DNA from: Nitrosospira sp. NpAV
Lineage (GTDB): Bacteria; Pseudomonadota; Gammaproteobacteria; Burkholderiales; Nitrosomonadaceae
Assembly: GCF_000832065.1 (NCBI RefSeq)
Contig: NZ_JXQM01000013.1
Span: forward strand, 1-64,000
Direction: 5' to 3'
Length of the DNA stretch: 64,000 nucleotides
In this document: in pieces, positions 1-9,314 of the stretch
Layout of the letters: the number at the start of each line of letters is the position of its first letter
How positions within the stretch are numbered: the stretch's first letter is position 1
Made by a program: the position numbers and the translations under genes
Notes under the pieces: generated by a model
The model's input: only the letters and a program-made list of their open reading frames with translations
Databases searched by the model: none
Told to the model about the DNA's origin: nothing

Positions 1-162
1 CGAAGATAATGACAGAAAACCGGCTATCAATGCTGTCACCCATGCTGCTTGGGCGAAAAAATTATTCCTTTGCTTCCAGACGTCGCTCTTTTGCGAAGAA
101 TCCTCAGCCGATGCTAATTTATAGCTGACCATTTTACCCCCCCCCTTTTCAAGATTTTCCAT
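1..162 (-). CDS. Hypothetical small membrane protein, 5' part (runs off the window)
   Basis: A reading frame on the minus strand starts at the ATG at 162-160, preceded by an AAGGAG ribosome-binding site about 10 nt upstream, and is still open at the left edge. The first 54 residues are visible. They begin MENLEKGGGKMVSYKLASAE and turn hydrophobic near the edge (AAWVTALIAGFLSL), which suggests a membrane segment. A second in-frame ATG lies at 132-130. A run of nine G on the coding strand (137-145) encodes the glycines between the two ATGs. I do not recognise the family. The start context and TM-like stretch are visible; that it is a real gene is inferred. Confidence 0.45.
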   Translation of the reverse strand, partial: MENLEKGGGKMVSYKLASAEDSSQKSDVWKQRNNFFAQAAWVTALIAGFLSLSS

Positions 163-726
163 CTCTCGGAATCTCCTTTTTATGTTTAGTAATTGGATTG
201 GTATAATGATGAAGGGTTTTTTACTATTAGTCATAAAAAATACCCACAAACTATAAATTCTGTGTAGGAAGATTCTCTTTATTTTTGTGACGAATCGTAA
301 TTCGGATCAAACTGGAGCCATCGTGGAGGCGTTGAAGCCTGACACTACCGCGCTCTTGACACTGCATACTTCCTTTTGGACGAGCCCTTCTCCGCCTCCC
401 ACTGCCGAACCCGCTTAAACTCGTTAACCAAGGAGCCCCCAAGTTTTGGGATTTCTATCGCTGATACAACATCATTGCCGAGCCCATCCCATGCGCCTTG
501 CAGACTCGAAATAGAGTACGCTTTACTGGTGTGCACCTCAATCCGATTCTAACCAGAATCCCGGCCCCTTTAACTTGGCAAGTACACTTTTGACCCGCTA
601 TTTGATACATTTTTACTCAAGTACCGGCCGGAACAAAAGCCGCGGAAGAATGGACAGCACGCGGCTGCAAGCAGAATAGGGCCACGGGCAAGACAATGAC
701 CTGATTTATTAAGATACAGGGAAAAC
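163..726. other. Intergenic region upstream of the sensor kinase gene
   Basis: About 560 bases without a convincing gene between two divergent starts. The left part is AT-rich and probably holds the promoter of the minus-strand gene at 1-162. The right part presumably carries the promoter of the kinase gene at 727. A 63-codon minus-strand frame (345-536) gives a protein-like sequence, but it has no ribosome-binding site and no family I recognise. It could be a remnant. Confidence 0.4.
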
Positions 727-2700
727 ATGAGGATCGGCCTTTTTACCAATTTTTGTCTTATCTTCATCGTACTGGTGCTCAGCCTGCTGATCCTGCTCTC
801 CTCCCAGGTGCTCGGCACGCTGGATGACATCACCGCGGCCGAACGCCAGAAACACAGATCCCTGCAGCTTGCAAATGAACTGTTCCAGAGCTCCGAAGAC
901 CTCACCAAGATGGCTCGCAGCTATGCCACTACTGGCGATCCGGTCTACGAACGCTTTTTTTTCGAGATTCTCGACATCCGTAATGGCAAGCGGCCACGCC
1001 CCCGGGATTATCCGATTACCTATTGGAACGTAACCGACCTTCCCGTCCCCACCGCGCTGGGCAAGGCTATCTCCTTGATGGATTTGATGCGCCGCGAAGG
1101 TTTCAGTAAGCGTGAACTGGATCTGCTGCAACAAGCACAGAAGAATTCCGACAATCTGGTTAGTCTGGAAAAACAGGCCTTCGCGGCCATTAAAGGACTA
1201 TACGACGACGGGCACGGAAATTTTACCGTATCGCGCGCACCGGATCGGGGCTTCGCCATCAGCTTATTGTTTGGCGAACGCTATAAAGCGGAAAAAGCCA
1301 GAATCATGGCCCCCATCAGCCAATTCATGCGCGAGCTGGATAACCGCACTCAAACCACCTTGAGCGACCTGCAGTCCAAATTCCAGCAGCAAATCCTGCT
1401 GATACTGGCAGTGCTTTGTACTGCGCTGTTTGTCGTGGCGGTGGCTACTGTCTATATGCGCCGCAATATCCTCCGCCCGCTCGATTATCTCAGCCGCCAG
1501 GCGAGCAGCATCGCCCAGGGCAGCTATTCTACCCGCTGCGATATTTCCACCCACAATGAAATCGCCGAGCTCGGCGCTGGCTTCAATACCATGGCGGAAG
1601 CCATTGAACATGAAATCATCAAGCTCAAGCAGGTCGAGGGGTCGCTACGCGAGCGGCTGAAGGAAATCAACTGTTTCTACGCGATCCGCCGCGGGATGGA
1701 ATCCGGGTCGCTGGAAGAGGTTTGCAGGACTATTTTTGTAAACCTGATCGCGGCCATGCAATTCCCGCATATCTCCACCATCATGATTGAAATCGACGGC
1801 AAGCAATTTGTTTCCGGTCAATATGATAAAGAGCATGCGCGCGGATTATGCAAGCAGATCATGGTCTATGGTCAGCCTCATGGTCGGATGGAGGTATCTT
1901 ATAGCGAAGAGCAGCCCTTCCTGCTGCCTGAGGAGCAGAACCTGATCGATGTCATCGGCGACGATCTGGGGAAGTGGCTGGAACGCAAGCAGGCGGAAGC
2001 ACGTATTCTCGTAGAGCGTGAGTTGCGGGTACGCGATGCGGCGATACGTGAATTCGCAGCGCATGTGGAACGGATGCGGGAAGAGGACCGTAAATACATC
2101 GCCCGCGAGATTCATGATGAACTGGGCCAACTCCTGGCGGCACTGCATCTGGAACTCTCATTGCTGAAAGGCGTGGAAAACAGCAAAAAAGAAAAGGTGG
2201 AAATCATCAGGCGCAATATGTCGGAACTGGTGGATAAAGCCACTCAGAGTGTGCGCGGTGTCGCCGAGCATCTGCGTCCGGCTTCACTGGGTCTGGGAAT
2301 CATATCGGCCCTCAAGAAATTGACAGATGAATTCAGGAAACATAGCGGCATAAGCTGCAGGTTGCATTTGACGCAAGCTCCGGTTGATCTGGATGAGGAT
2401 CAGACGGTAGCGATATTTCGGATTGTGCAGGAATCCCTGACCAATGTGGCACGGCATGCCGAAGCAACCCATGTCGAAATCACCCTGTCGCGCAATGCGA
2501 ACGATCTCATTGTTGAAGTACGCGACGATGGCAAGGGATTTGATTCCACGGATGCCTCTAGGAAAAAATCATTTGGCCTGCTTGGAATGCGCGAACGGGC
2601 AGCAGTGCTGGGAGGCGGCATTGATATCACCAGCACACCCCGGCAAGGAACCTTGGTTAGCCTGCATATACCCATAAAACAAAACGAAAGGATCTCATGA
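727..2700 (+). CDS. NarX-type membrane sensor histidine kinase
   Basis: A 657-residue two-component sensor kinase. It has TM1 at about residues 6-30, a periplasmic domain of about 190 residues, TM2 at about 220-245 and a HAMP linker at about 245-295. A GAF-like region (about 300-420) is followed by the HisKA_3 dimerisation domain with phospho-acceptor His463 in REIHDELGQLLAALHLEL. The HATPase domain shows N-box Asn573 (QESLTNVARHAEATH), the G1 box DDGKGFD and a GLLGMRERAAVLGG lid. This architecture belongs to the NarX/UhpB/DegS class, which pairs with LuxR-type regulators, and such a regulator follows at 3025. The periplasmic domain (SSEDLTKMAR, ILDIRNGKRPRP, GLYDDGHGNFTV) recurs in the hybrid kinase at 38527. 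The signal is unknown. The start is supported by an AGGGAAAAC leader. Confidence 0.93.
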   Translation: MRIGLFTNFCLIFIVLVLSLLILLSSQVLGTLDDITAAERQKHRSLQLANELFQSSEDLTKMARSYATTGDPVYERFFFEILDIRNGKRPRPRDYPITYWNVTDLPVPTALGKAISLMDLMRREGFSKRELDLLQQAQKNSDNLVSLEKQAFAAIKGLYDDGHGNFTVSRAPDRGFAISLLFGERYKAEKARIMAPISQFMRELDNRTQTTLSDLQSKFQQQILLILAVLCTALFVVAVATVYMRRNILRPLDYLSRQASSIAQGSYSTRCDISTHNEIAELGAGFNTMAEAIEHEIIKLKQVEGSLRERLKEINCFYAIRRGMESGSLEEVCRTIFVNLIAAMQFPHISTIMIEIDGKQFVSGQYDKEHARGLCKQIMVYGQPHGRMEVSYSEEQPFLLPEEQNLIDVIGDDLGKWLERKQAEARILVERELRVRDAAIREFAAHVERMREEDRKYIAREIHDELGQLLAALHLELSLLKGVENSKKEKVEIIRRNMSELVDKATQSVRGVAEHLRPASLGLGIISALKKLTDEFRKHSGISCRLHLTQAPVDLDEDQTVAIFRIVQESLTNVARHAEATHVEITLSRNANDLIVEVRDDGKGFDSTDASRKKSFGLLGMRERAAVLGGGIDITSTPRQGTLVSLHIPIKQNERIS

Positions 2701-3024
2701 CTTGCCGCAAGAACCGTTAATCCGCATCAAACCGACTAGGCGCCATTTACGCGATTGACCCACAGAAATCTTATTCGCGATGTTCCGCTGTTGCCACGGA
2801 CACGGCGACACGCTGACGACATCGAATTTGCTGTTGTTGAATGAATGGATATGTCCGGGGCGAAGCAACCGGATCGGTGGCCCATTATATGAGTAAAATT
2901 GGAGGCCCGGCCCCACTTTTTATTAACTTGGCTGGTAACTCCGGATCCTGTTATTTTGGTACATTCTTATTCGGGCATTGACAAGTCGATAAGGTCCTCG
3001 AATATCAACCGGTTTTGATGAGGC
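2701..3024. other. Gap between kinase and response regulator
   Basis: About 320 bases separate the kinase stop from its presumed regulator. I see no convincing reading frame, terminator or operator. The spacing is long for an operon, so the regulator may have its own promoter. Confidence 0.4.
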
Positions 3025-3666
3025 ATGAGCATGATAATCAATGTTTTTCTGGCTGATGACCATAGGCTCTTCCGGGATGGGCTGAAACGGATTCTTGGCG
3101 AAACGGCCGATATCGTAGTTGTCGGCGAAGCGACCGATGGGCTCGATGCCCTGGAAAAAATGCGCCAGGGTGGATGGGATGTGGCATTGCTGGATGTCAA
3201 CATGCCGGGCATGAATGGACTGGAAGTGCTGAAGCGAATAATGAGCGATGATGCCAAGCATCAAATACTGATGCTAAGCACGTATCATGAGGATGAATAC
3301 GCTATCAGGACGATACGCGCAGGCGCATCCGCCTATCTTACCAAGAACAGCCCCACCGATCTGCTGATATCCGTAATCCGGCGCCTGGCGAAGGGAGGAC
3401 GATACATAGACCCGAAACTGGCGGAGAAACTGCTGTTCGATCTCGGTCCAACTTCAGCGATTCTGCCCCATTCCACCCTTTCCGATCGGGAGTTTAACGT
3501 CCTCAAGCTTATCGCCCTCGGCGTATCTTTAATCGAAATTTCGCAAAAACTGGCATTAAGCTCTAAAACCGTGAGCACTTATCGTGCCCGCATCCTGGAA
3601 AAAATGAACATGCAGAACAATGCCCAATTAATCCGCTATGTGGCCGAGCACAAATTGCTGGAATAG
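3025..3666 (+). CDS. NarL/LuxR-family response regulator
   Basis: A 213-residue DNA-binding response regulator. The N-terminal receiver domain carries the acidic pocket (LADDHRLF) and phospho-acceptor Asp57 in LLDVNMPGMNG, with the conserved Thr/Ser (MLSTYHE) and Lys (LTKNS). The C-terminal LuxR-type helix-turn-helix reads LSDREFNVLKLIALGVSLIE, followed by SSKTVSTYRARILEKM. It lies downstream of the HisKA_3 kinase at 727, its likely partner. Two in-frame starts are possible: ATG at 3025 and ATG at 3031. The GAGG at 3020-3023 is better spaced (7 nt) for the second. A decayed copy of this gene lies at 8234-8801. Confidence 0.93.
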   Translation: MSMIINVFLADDHRLFRDGLKRILGETADIVVVGEATDGLDALEKMRQGGWDVALLDVNMPGMNGLEVLKRIMSDDAKHQILMLSTYHEDEYAIRTIRAGASAYLTKNSPTDLLISVIRRLAKGGRYIDPKLAEKLLFDLGPTSAILPHSTLSDREFNVLKLIALGVSLIEISQKLALSSKTVSTYRARILEKMNMQNNAQLIRYVAEHKLLE

Positions 3667-3727
3667 CCAGTTCATGTCAACCCAGTATTGATCATTCTTG
3701 ACTAGTTTATGTATGGGTTCCTACATC

Positions 3728-4933
3728 TCAGTAGACGCCCTTGCTACTGCCGGACACACTCTCCGCGTCACCGGCCTTTTTCGCGATGTCGGCGATGCGC
3801 ACGAGATCACCCTCAGCAATACCATCCGGCGGATTTTCGATAACACGATCATCGGGGACAAGTCCCGATCTCAATTCGATGACCTTGCCCAGATCGCGCA
3901 TAATCGTGACCGTCTTAAGCATAACCTTGTTGCCGGGGCCTACCGTAGCAACGCGGAGACCTGACTTGTCGAACATCAGTGCACTCGCCGGCACGCTTAG
4001 CACAACAACATTGTGAGGCAGATCGAAACTTACGTTGGCAAATGCACCTGGCAGCAGCTCTCCGTTCGCGTTATCGACCAGAATCTGCATCAATGTTGCG
4101 CCCGACGCGATATTGATCGCCTGCGCCGATGAGGCAACGGCAGCAGAATAAATCTTGCCTGGGTGTTCCGGTACCGTGATTCTTGCCTTAGTCCCAGGTG
4201 GGATACTTGGCACGTAGATCTGCGGCACATTTACGTAGACGCGCAACGTGTTCGTCTTCGATACTTCAAAAAGTTCCTGCCCCACGCCGTTGCCGACATT
4301 GATCAGCGCGCCGATATCAGTTCCCCGCGCGGTGACGAGGCCATCGAATGGTGCAACGATGCGGGTAAAATTTTTCTGTGCTTGCAAACGGTCGAGATTC
4401 GCCCGAGCAGAGTCTGCCAATGCTTTCTTGGTCATGAAGTCGCCCATTTTCTCATCGGCCGCCTGTTTCGACACATAATTCGAACTCACCAGCAGCTGCC
4501 AGCGTTTTGCGGTGATTTCAGCGAGCGACGCGTTCGCCTGCGCGCTGGCAAGATCGGCCTTCCCCTGCATCAATTGCTGGTCAAGATCCGGAGTCTCGAT
4601 TTCGGCGAGCAATTGACCCGCCTTGACCGGAGCGCCAATATCGACTTTCCAGCTTTTCAGATAGCCGCTGACACGAGCATATAGCGATGCGCGCGAATAG
4701 GGTTCCAGTCGGCCGGGCAGATCAAGAGTGGGCATATCGCCCTGCACGCCAGGTTTGAGAATAGCAACGGACGGTATTGCCTGCTCGTCGGTCCAATTCC
4801 GCAGCTGCTCGTTGCTTGAGGCTCGCTGGAAAAGACCGGCAATGACGATGATGATAACGATGACCGCAGCAACAATACCTGCGAGGCGCAATTTGCGCAG
4901 CACCACATCAGGAACCGAGGTATCAGGCGGCAT
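3728..4933 (-). CDS. RND efflux periplasmic adaptor (membrane fusion protein)
   Basis: A 401-residue adaptor of the HlyD/AcrA family that links an inner-membrane RND pump to an outer-membrane channel. One N-terminal membrane anchor (LAGIVAAVIVIIIVIAGLF) precedes a biotinyl-lipoyl-like half-motif (ASLYARVSGYLKSWKVDIG), an alpha-helical hairpin (ADLASAQANASLAEITAKRW), and beta-barrel and membrane-proximal domains. The ATG at 4933 has GGAG seven bases upstream and overlaps the end of the pump gene by 11 bases, which implies translational coupling. A TTG at 4948 is a poorer alternative. Gene order is pump then adaptor, the reverse of the common order. No outer-membrane factor gene is nearby, so the complex probably borrows a TolC-like protein encoded elsewhere. 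Confidence 0.92.
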   Translation of the reverse strand: MPPDTSVPDVVLRKLRLAGIVAAVIVIIIVIAGLFQRASSNEQLRNWTDEQAIPSVAILKPGVQGDMPTLDLPGRLEPYSRASLYARVSGYLKSWKVDIGAPVKAGQLLAEIETPDLDQQLMQGKADLASAQANASLAEITAKRWQLLVSSNYVSKQAADEKMGDFMTKKALADSARANLDRLQAQKNFTRIVAPFDGLVTARGTDIGALINVGNGVGQELFEVSKTNTLRVYVNVPQIYVPSIPPGTKARITVPEHPGKIYSAAVASSAQAINIASGATLMQILVDNANGELLPGAFANVSFDLPHNVVVLSVPASALMFDKSGLRVATVGPGNKVMLKTVTIMRDLGKVIELRSGLVPDDRVIENPPDGIAEGDLVRIADIAKKAGDAESVSGSSKGVY

Positions 4934-7900
4934 GTGTTTCTCCGGCAACGGGGCCCGGGGCGCACTTCTTGCCGGGCCTGTCGTGCACGATACTGAAAAC
5001 GACGGGGACGAAGATCAGTGTAGCGACCGTTGCGAAAACCAGGCCGCCGATAACCGCGCGGCCGAGCGGTGCATTCTGCTCGCCGCCCTCACCCAGGCCC
5101 AGTGCCATCGGCACCATACCGATGATCATCGCCAGGGCTGTCATCAAAACCGGCCGCGAACGCACGAATGCGGCATCGAGCGCGGCAGCAGTCGCGTCGC
5201 CGAGCGCGTCAAGACGTTCGCGCGCAAAGCTGATCATAAGCACGCTATTCGCGGTTGCCACCCCCATGCACATGATCGCGCCGGTTAATGCCGGCACCGA
5301 GATCGGCGTGTGCGTCACGAACAACATCCAGACGATGCCGGCAAGCGCTGCCGGCAATGCGGTGATAATAACGAAGGGATCGGCCCACGATTGGAAGTTC
5401 ACTACAATCAATAGGTAAATAAGCACAATGGCTCCAAGCAGGCCGAACAACAGGCCCGAAAATGCGCTCTCCATTGTGCGTACCTGGCCGAGCAAAGAAA
5501 CGGTCGACCCTTTCGGCACTTTACTTGCTGTATCGGCGAGAACGCGGCGCAGTTCGACCGCCACTGCACCGAGATCACGTCCTTGCGTCGTTGCATGGAT
5601 TTGCACCATTGGCTGGATGTCGTACTGGCTGATCAACGCATTGCCGCTGGTACGTGTGAAGTCGGCGAGGGCGCCGAGCACCTGAGAATTGCCATCGCTG
5701 CCGCCGACGGGCAGATTGGCAAGCGCGGCGAGTGTATCAAGGCGGTATTGCGGCGCCTGTATTACGATCGGATATTGCACGCCATTTCGCGGATTCAACC
5801 AGAAGGTCGGGGCTACCTGGCTGCTGCCGGCAAGGCTGGCCACCAGGCTGGTGGCAATGTCGCGCATGGTAATGCCGACCTGTTGCGCGCGCGTACGGTC
5901 GACATCGACATCAAAGACTGGTTTTCTGCGCGACTGCTGGATACGCACATCGGCGATGCCGGTGATCGCGCGTATTTTCGGCAGCAGCATGTTGGCGTAA
6001 TCAAAACTTGCATCCAGATCATTGCCGCGAATCTGCAGCTCGATTGGCGCTGGCGAACCGAAATTCAGGATTTGGCTGACGATATCGGCCGGCGGGAAAG
6101 AAAACGTGACTCCGGCAAACTGGCGCGGAAGCTCTTCACGAAGCTTGCGCACATAGCCGTCAGTGGGCTGGTGGCCCTGCTTCAGCGCGATCTGAATGTC
6201 GCCATCCTGCGTACCCATTACTCCTGTATTGTTATAGGTCAGGTTGATGCTGCTGGGCGGTAGACCGATATTGTCGACTATTACTTCAATTTCGTGAGGT
6301 GGAATGATTTTACGAATGGCTTTCTGGATCTCGGCGAACTGGTTCGCTGTTTCTTCCACCCGTGTCCCGACCTGGGTACGCGCGTGCATTAGGATCTGGC
6401 CGCTATCGACCGCTGGGAAAAAGTTGCGGCCGAGAAATGGTAGCAGTAAAAATGAGGCGAGCACGAAAGCGAGAAAACAGATCACGAATATGCGGCGGTG
6501 TGCCAGGGCGAGGGTGAGATATTCGCGGTAGCGGGCACGCCCATGCTCGAAACGTGCTTCGAAGCGACGCTGAAAACGCACCAGCGAATTGCGCAGCGGT
6601 TGTTCCTGTTCGTCGTGGGGCGCATGCGGATGAAGCAGATATTTCGCCATGGTCGGCACCAGGGTACGCGAAAGGAGGAATGACCATGCTATCGATAACA
6701 TCACTGCCACTGCCATGGGTACAAAAAGGAAACGCGCAACACCTTCCAGGAAGAACATCGGGATGAAAACGATGCAAATGCACAGCAGCGAGACGAACGC
6801 CGGGGTCGCGATTTGCGTGGCACCGTCCATAATGGCAGTCTCGACATCCTTGCCCTCTTCCAAATGCAAGTTGATGCTCTCAATGGTCACTGTGGCATCA
6901 TCGACGAGAATGCCAACGGCTAGCGCAAGCCCCCCAAGAGTCATGATGTTAAGGGTTTCGCCGAGCGCCGCCAAGCAGATGATCGCACCGAGGATCGACA
7001 GTGGAATCGACACCGCAACAATAACCGTAGAGCGCCAACTGCCGAGAAATAACAATATCATGATACTTGTCAGTACCGCGGCGATGGCGCCTTCCAAGGC
7101 GACACCCTTGATTGCTGCGCGCACGAACAAAGACTGGTCGTTGATGGGTACAACCTGGAGATTGGCCGGCAAAGCCGGCTTGATCTCGGCCAGCTTCGAC
7201 CGGATACCAGCGACGATGGCAAGCGTTGAAGTCATGCCATTCTTCAGTACCGTCATCACTACGGAGCGTGTACCGTCAACATGCACGATGTTGGTCTGCG
7301 GCGCATTGCCATCGCGTACCTGTGCTACATCGCGGATATAAATCGTTGAGCCGTTAATAACCTTGATCGGCAGGTCACCGAGGTCCTGGATTACGGATGC
7401 CGCACTGTTCAATTGCAGTGTGTATTCAAATGCGTCTATCTTCTGCGTGCCAATGGGCGTGATCAGATTCTGTGCGGCAAGTGCGTTGCCGACATCCTGC
7501 GCAGTCAATCCACGCGCCTGCAGTGCTGGCGGATCGAGATCGATCTGTATCTGGCGCGTTTTTCCGCCGTACGGAAAAGGAATCGCTGCACCGGCCACGG
7601 TAATCAACGGCGTGCGGACCGAGTTGAGTGCGAGATCAGCCAGTACTTGCTCGGACAGGCCCTTGCCGGAAAGTGCCAGCTGAAGAATTGGCACCGTCGA
7701 CGCGTTATAGTTGAGAATCAGCGGGGGCATCGTACCCATCGGCATTTGCCTTACAACGGTCTGCGAAATTGCCGTGACTTGCGCGTTCGCAACCGCTATA
7801 TCTACGCCCGGCTGAAAAAAAACCTTGATGATGCCGGAACCGGCGTACGAGTTCGCTTCGATGTGCTCGATGTCGTTGACGGTCGTTGTCAACGAGCGCT

Positions 7901-8105
7901 GGAACAGGGTCGTAATTCGTCCCGCCATTTCATCCGGCGGCAGCCCGGTATACTGCCAGACAACCGCAATCACCGGAATGCGAATATCCGGGAAGATATC
8001 GGTGGGCGTGCGAAGCGTTGCAAGCGGACCGATGATCAGGAGCAGAAGCGCTAGTACAACAAATGTATACGGTCGCCGCAGGGCAACGCGAACGATCTCA
8101 ATCAT
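4923..8105 (-). CDS. RND-family efflux transporter permease
   Basis: A 1060-residue proton-driven inner-membrane pump of the RND superfamily, similar in size to AcrB (1049 residues). It shows the typical N-terminus (MIEIVRVALRRPYTFVVLAL), twelve expected TM segments in two halves, two large periplasmic loops, and the TM4 aspartate pair in GILVDDATVTIES. In the region aligning with TM10, where AcrB has its proton-relay lysine (SAKNAI), this protein reads ATANSVLMISFARERL, so the lysine appears absent. That is a reading by eye. It is cotranscribed with the adaptor at 3728-4933. Substrate cannot be told from sequence. The operon is bracketed by a response regulator gene and its decayed copy. Confidence 0.93.
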   Translation of the reverse strand: MIEIVRVALRRPYTFVVLALLLLIIGPLATLRTPTDIFPDIRIPVIAVVWQYTGLPPDEMAGRITTLFQRSLTTTVNDIEHIEANSYAGSGIIKVFFQPGVDIAVANAQVTAISQTVVRQMPMGTMPPLILNYNASTVPILQLALSGKGLSEQVLADLALNSVRTPLITVAGAAIPFPYGGKTRQIQIDLDPPALQARGLTAQDVGNALAAQNLITPIGTQKIDAFEYTLQLNSAASVIQDLGDLPIKVINGSTIYIRDVAQVRDGNAPQTNIVHVDGTRSVVMTVLKNGMTSTLAIVAGIRSKLAEIKPALPANLQVVPINDQSLFVRAAIKGVALEGAIAAVLTSIMILLFLGSWRSTVIVAVSIPLSILGAIICLAALGETLNIMTLGGLALAVGILVDDATVTIESINLHLEEGKDVETAIMDGATQIATPAFVSLLCICIVFIPMFFLEGVARFLFVPMAVAVMLSIAWSFLLSRTLVPTMAKYLLHPHAPHDEQEQPLRNSLVRFQRRFEARFEHGRARYREYLTLALAHRRIFVICFLAFVLASFLLLPFLGRNFFPAVDSGQILMHARTQVGTRVEETANQFAEIQKAIRKIIPPHEIEVIVDNIGLPPSSINLTYNNTGVMGTQDGDIQIALKQGHQPTDGYVRKLREELPRQFAGVTFSFPPADIVSQILNFGSPAPIELQIRGNDLDASFDYANMLLPKIRAITGIADVRIQQSRRKPVFDVDVDRTRAQQVGITMRDIATSLVASLAGSSQVAPTFWLNPRNGVQYPIVIQAPQYRLDTLAALANLPVGGSDGNSQVLGALADFTRTSGNALISQYDIQPMVQIHATTQGRDLGAVAVELRRVLADTASKVPKGSTVSLLGQVRTMESAFSGLLFGLLGAIVLIYLLIVVNFQSWADPFVIITALPAALAGIVWMLFVTHTPISVPALTGAIMCMGVATANSVLMISFARERLDALGDATAAALDAAFVRSRPVLMTALAMIIGMVPMALGLGEGGEQNAPLGRAVIGGLVFATVATLIFVPVVFSIVHDRPGKKCAPGPVAGETHAA

Positions 8106-8233
8106 GAGAAATAGTGAGAAAATTAGTGCGTTGCGTTAAAAGTGTGTAATCAAGCCTCCCAGAGTAATGGATGTCATCGCATGAATCCATACCTTGTCTA
8201 GATCTAGTTCCCGAAGACTGCAACTAATGGAAT

Positions 8234-8801
8234 GATGGGCTGAAACGGATTCTTGGCGAAACGGCCGATATCGTAGTCGCTGGCGAAGCGACAGGTGAAC
8301 TCGATGCCCTGGAAAAAATGCGCCAGGGTGGATGGGATATGGCATTGCTGGATGTCAACATGCCAGGGCATGAACAGCCTGGAGGTGCTAAAACGGATAA
8401 CGAGCGGTAAAGCGAAGCATCAACTACTGATGTTAAGCACGTATCACGAGGATGAATACGCCATCCGCCTATCTCACCAAAAACAGCTTCACCGATCTGC
8501 TGATATCCATAATCCGGCGCCTGGCGAAGGGGAGGCGATACATAGACCCGGAATTGGCAGAGAAACTGCTGTTCGATCTCGGTCCAACCTCGGCAATTCT
8601 GCCCCGTTCCACGCTTTCTGATCGGGAGTTCAATGTCCTCAAGCTTATCGCCCTCGGCGTATCTTTAATCGAAATTTCGCAAAAACTGGCATTAAGCTCT
8701 AAAACCGTGAGTACTTATCGTGCCCATATCCCGGAAAAAATGACCATGCAGACAATGCCCGATTGATCCGCTATGTGGCCGAGCACAAATTGCTGGACTA
8801 G
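8234..8801 (+). pseudogene. Decayed copy of the NarL-type response regulator
   Basis: This stretch aligns base for base with 3076-3666, the response regulator on the other side of the efflux operon, at roughly 90% identity by eye. It is clearly broken. The first 17 codons, including the acidic pocket, are missing. One base is inserted near 8364, 23 bases are deleted at 8460/8461, and one base is lost near 8752, giving a premature TGA. The phospho-acceptor region and the helix-turn-helix region are still recognisable in different frames. Similarity ends just after the ancestral stop codon, near 8808. The high identity suggests a fairly recent duplication. Confidence 0.93.
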
Positions 8802-8852
8802 CCGGTTACACAGGTTCGATTGAGCACTACCCATAATGCCTGATTTCGTTAA

Positions 8853-9314
8853 TCACGCAAGAGCAGCGCTATGAACATGCCGTACTGAATCAGGAGAATA
8901 CTGCTCTTGTTCGATCTCAACCGGTAAAAGATGCAGCCTGCCATGCCGTACTCCGCGTGTAGCGATAATATGATTGGCAAAGTCTTTTACATTCTTGATA
9001 GTCCCGCTCAGAACGGTTACTTCCAGGCAATTGTCATGATCCATGTGCACATGCATACTCGATAGCGTAAGGTCATGATGATCATGTTGCGCCGCGGTAA
9101 GCGAACTGGCCAGCTCACTTTCGTGATGACTGTATATGTAGCTGAGCGTGGCGATACAATGACCCTCGACATGTTCTTCTGAACGAACGGTATCAAGCAG
9201 ATCACGTATCAGGTCACGTACGGCTTCCGAACGATTGAAATAACCGCGTTTATGCATTACCACATCAAACTGCTCCGCGAGTTGATCATTAAGCGATATA
9301 GTGAGACGTTCCAT
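8853..9314 (-). CDS. nikR: Nickel-responsive transcriptional regulator NikR
   Basis: A 153-residue ribbon-helix-helix repressor that binds DNA when loaded with Ni(II). The N-terminal RHH domain reads MERLTISLNDQLAEQFD, with FNRSEAVRDLIRDLL as its helical part. The C-terminal ACT-like domain holds the square-planar nickel ligands: by comparison with E. coli NikR (His76, His87, His89, Cys95) these are His77, His88, His90 and Cys96 in HDHHDLTLSSMHVHMDHDNC. The RGVRHGRLHLLP motif is also conserved. The start has a GGAG site (ACTTGGAGTAGGTAAAC). No nickel uptake, urease or hydrogenase genes are adjacent, so its targets must lie elsewhere in the genome. Confidence 0.95.
   Translation of the reverse strand: MERLTISLNDQLAEQFDVVMHKRGYFNRSEAVRDLIRDLLDTVRSEEHVEGHCIATLSYIYSHHESELASSLTAAQHDHHDLTLSSMHVHMDHDNCLEVTVLSGTIKNVKDFANHIIATRGVRHGRLHLLPVEIEQEQYSPDSVRHVHSAALA

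Noticed and set aside
345-536. Short minus-strand protein upstream of the sensor kinase
   Set aside because: The translation looks protein-like, but there is no ribosome-binding site, no family match and no conserved neighbour. At most a remnant.
8812-8822. tRNA T-arm-like sequence (GGTTCGATT)
   Set aside because: No acceptor stem or anticodon arm can be folded around it.
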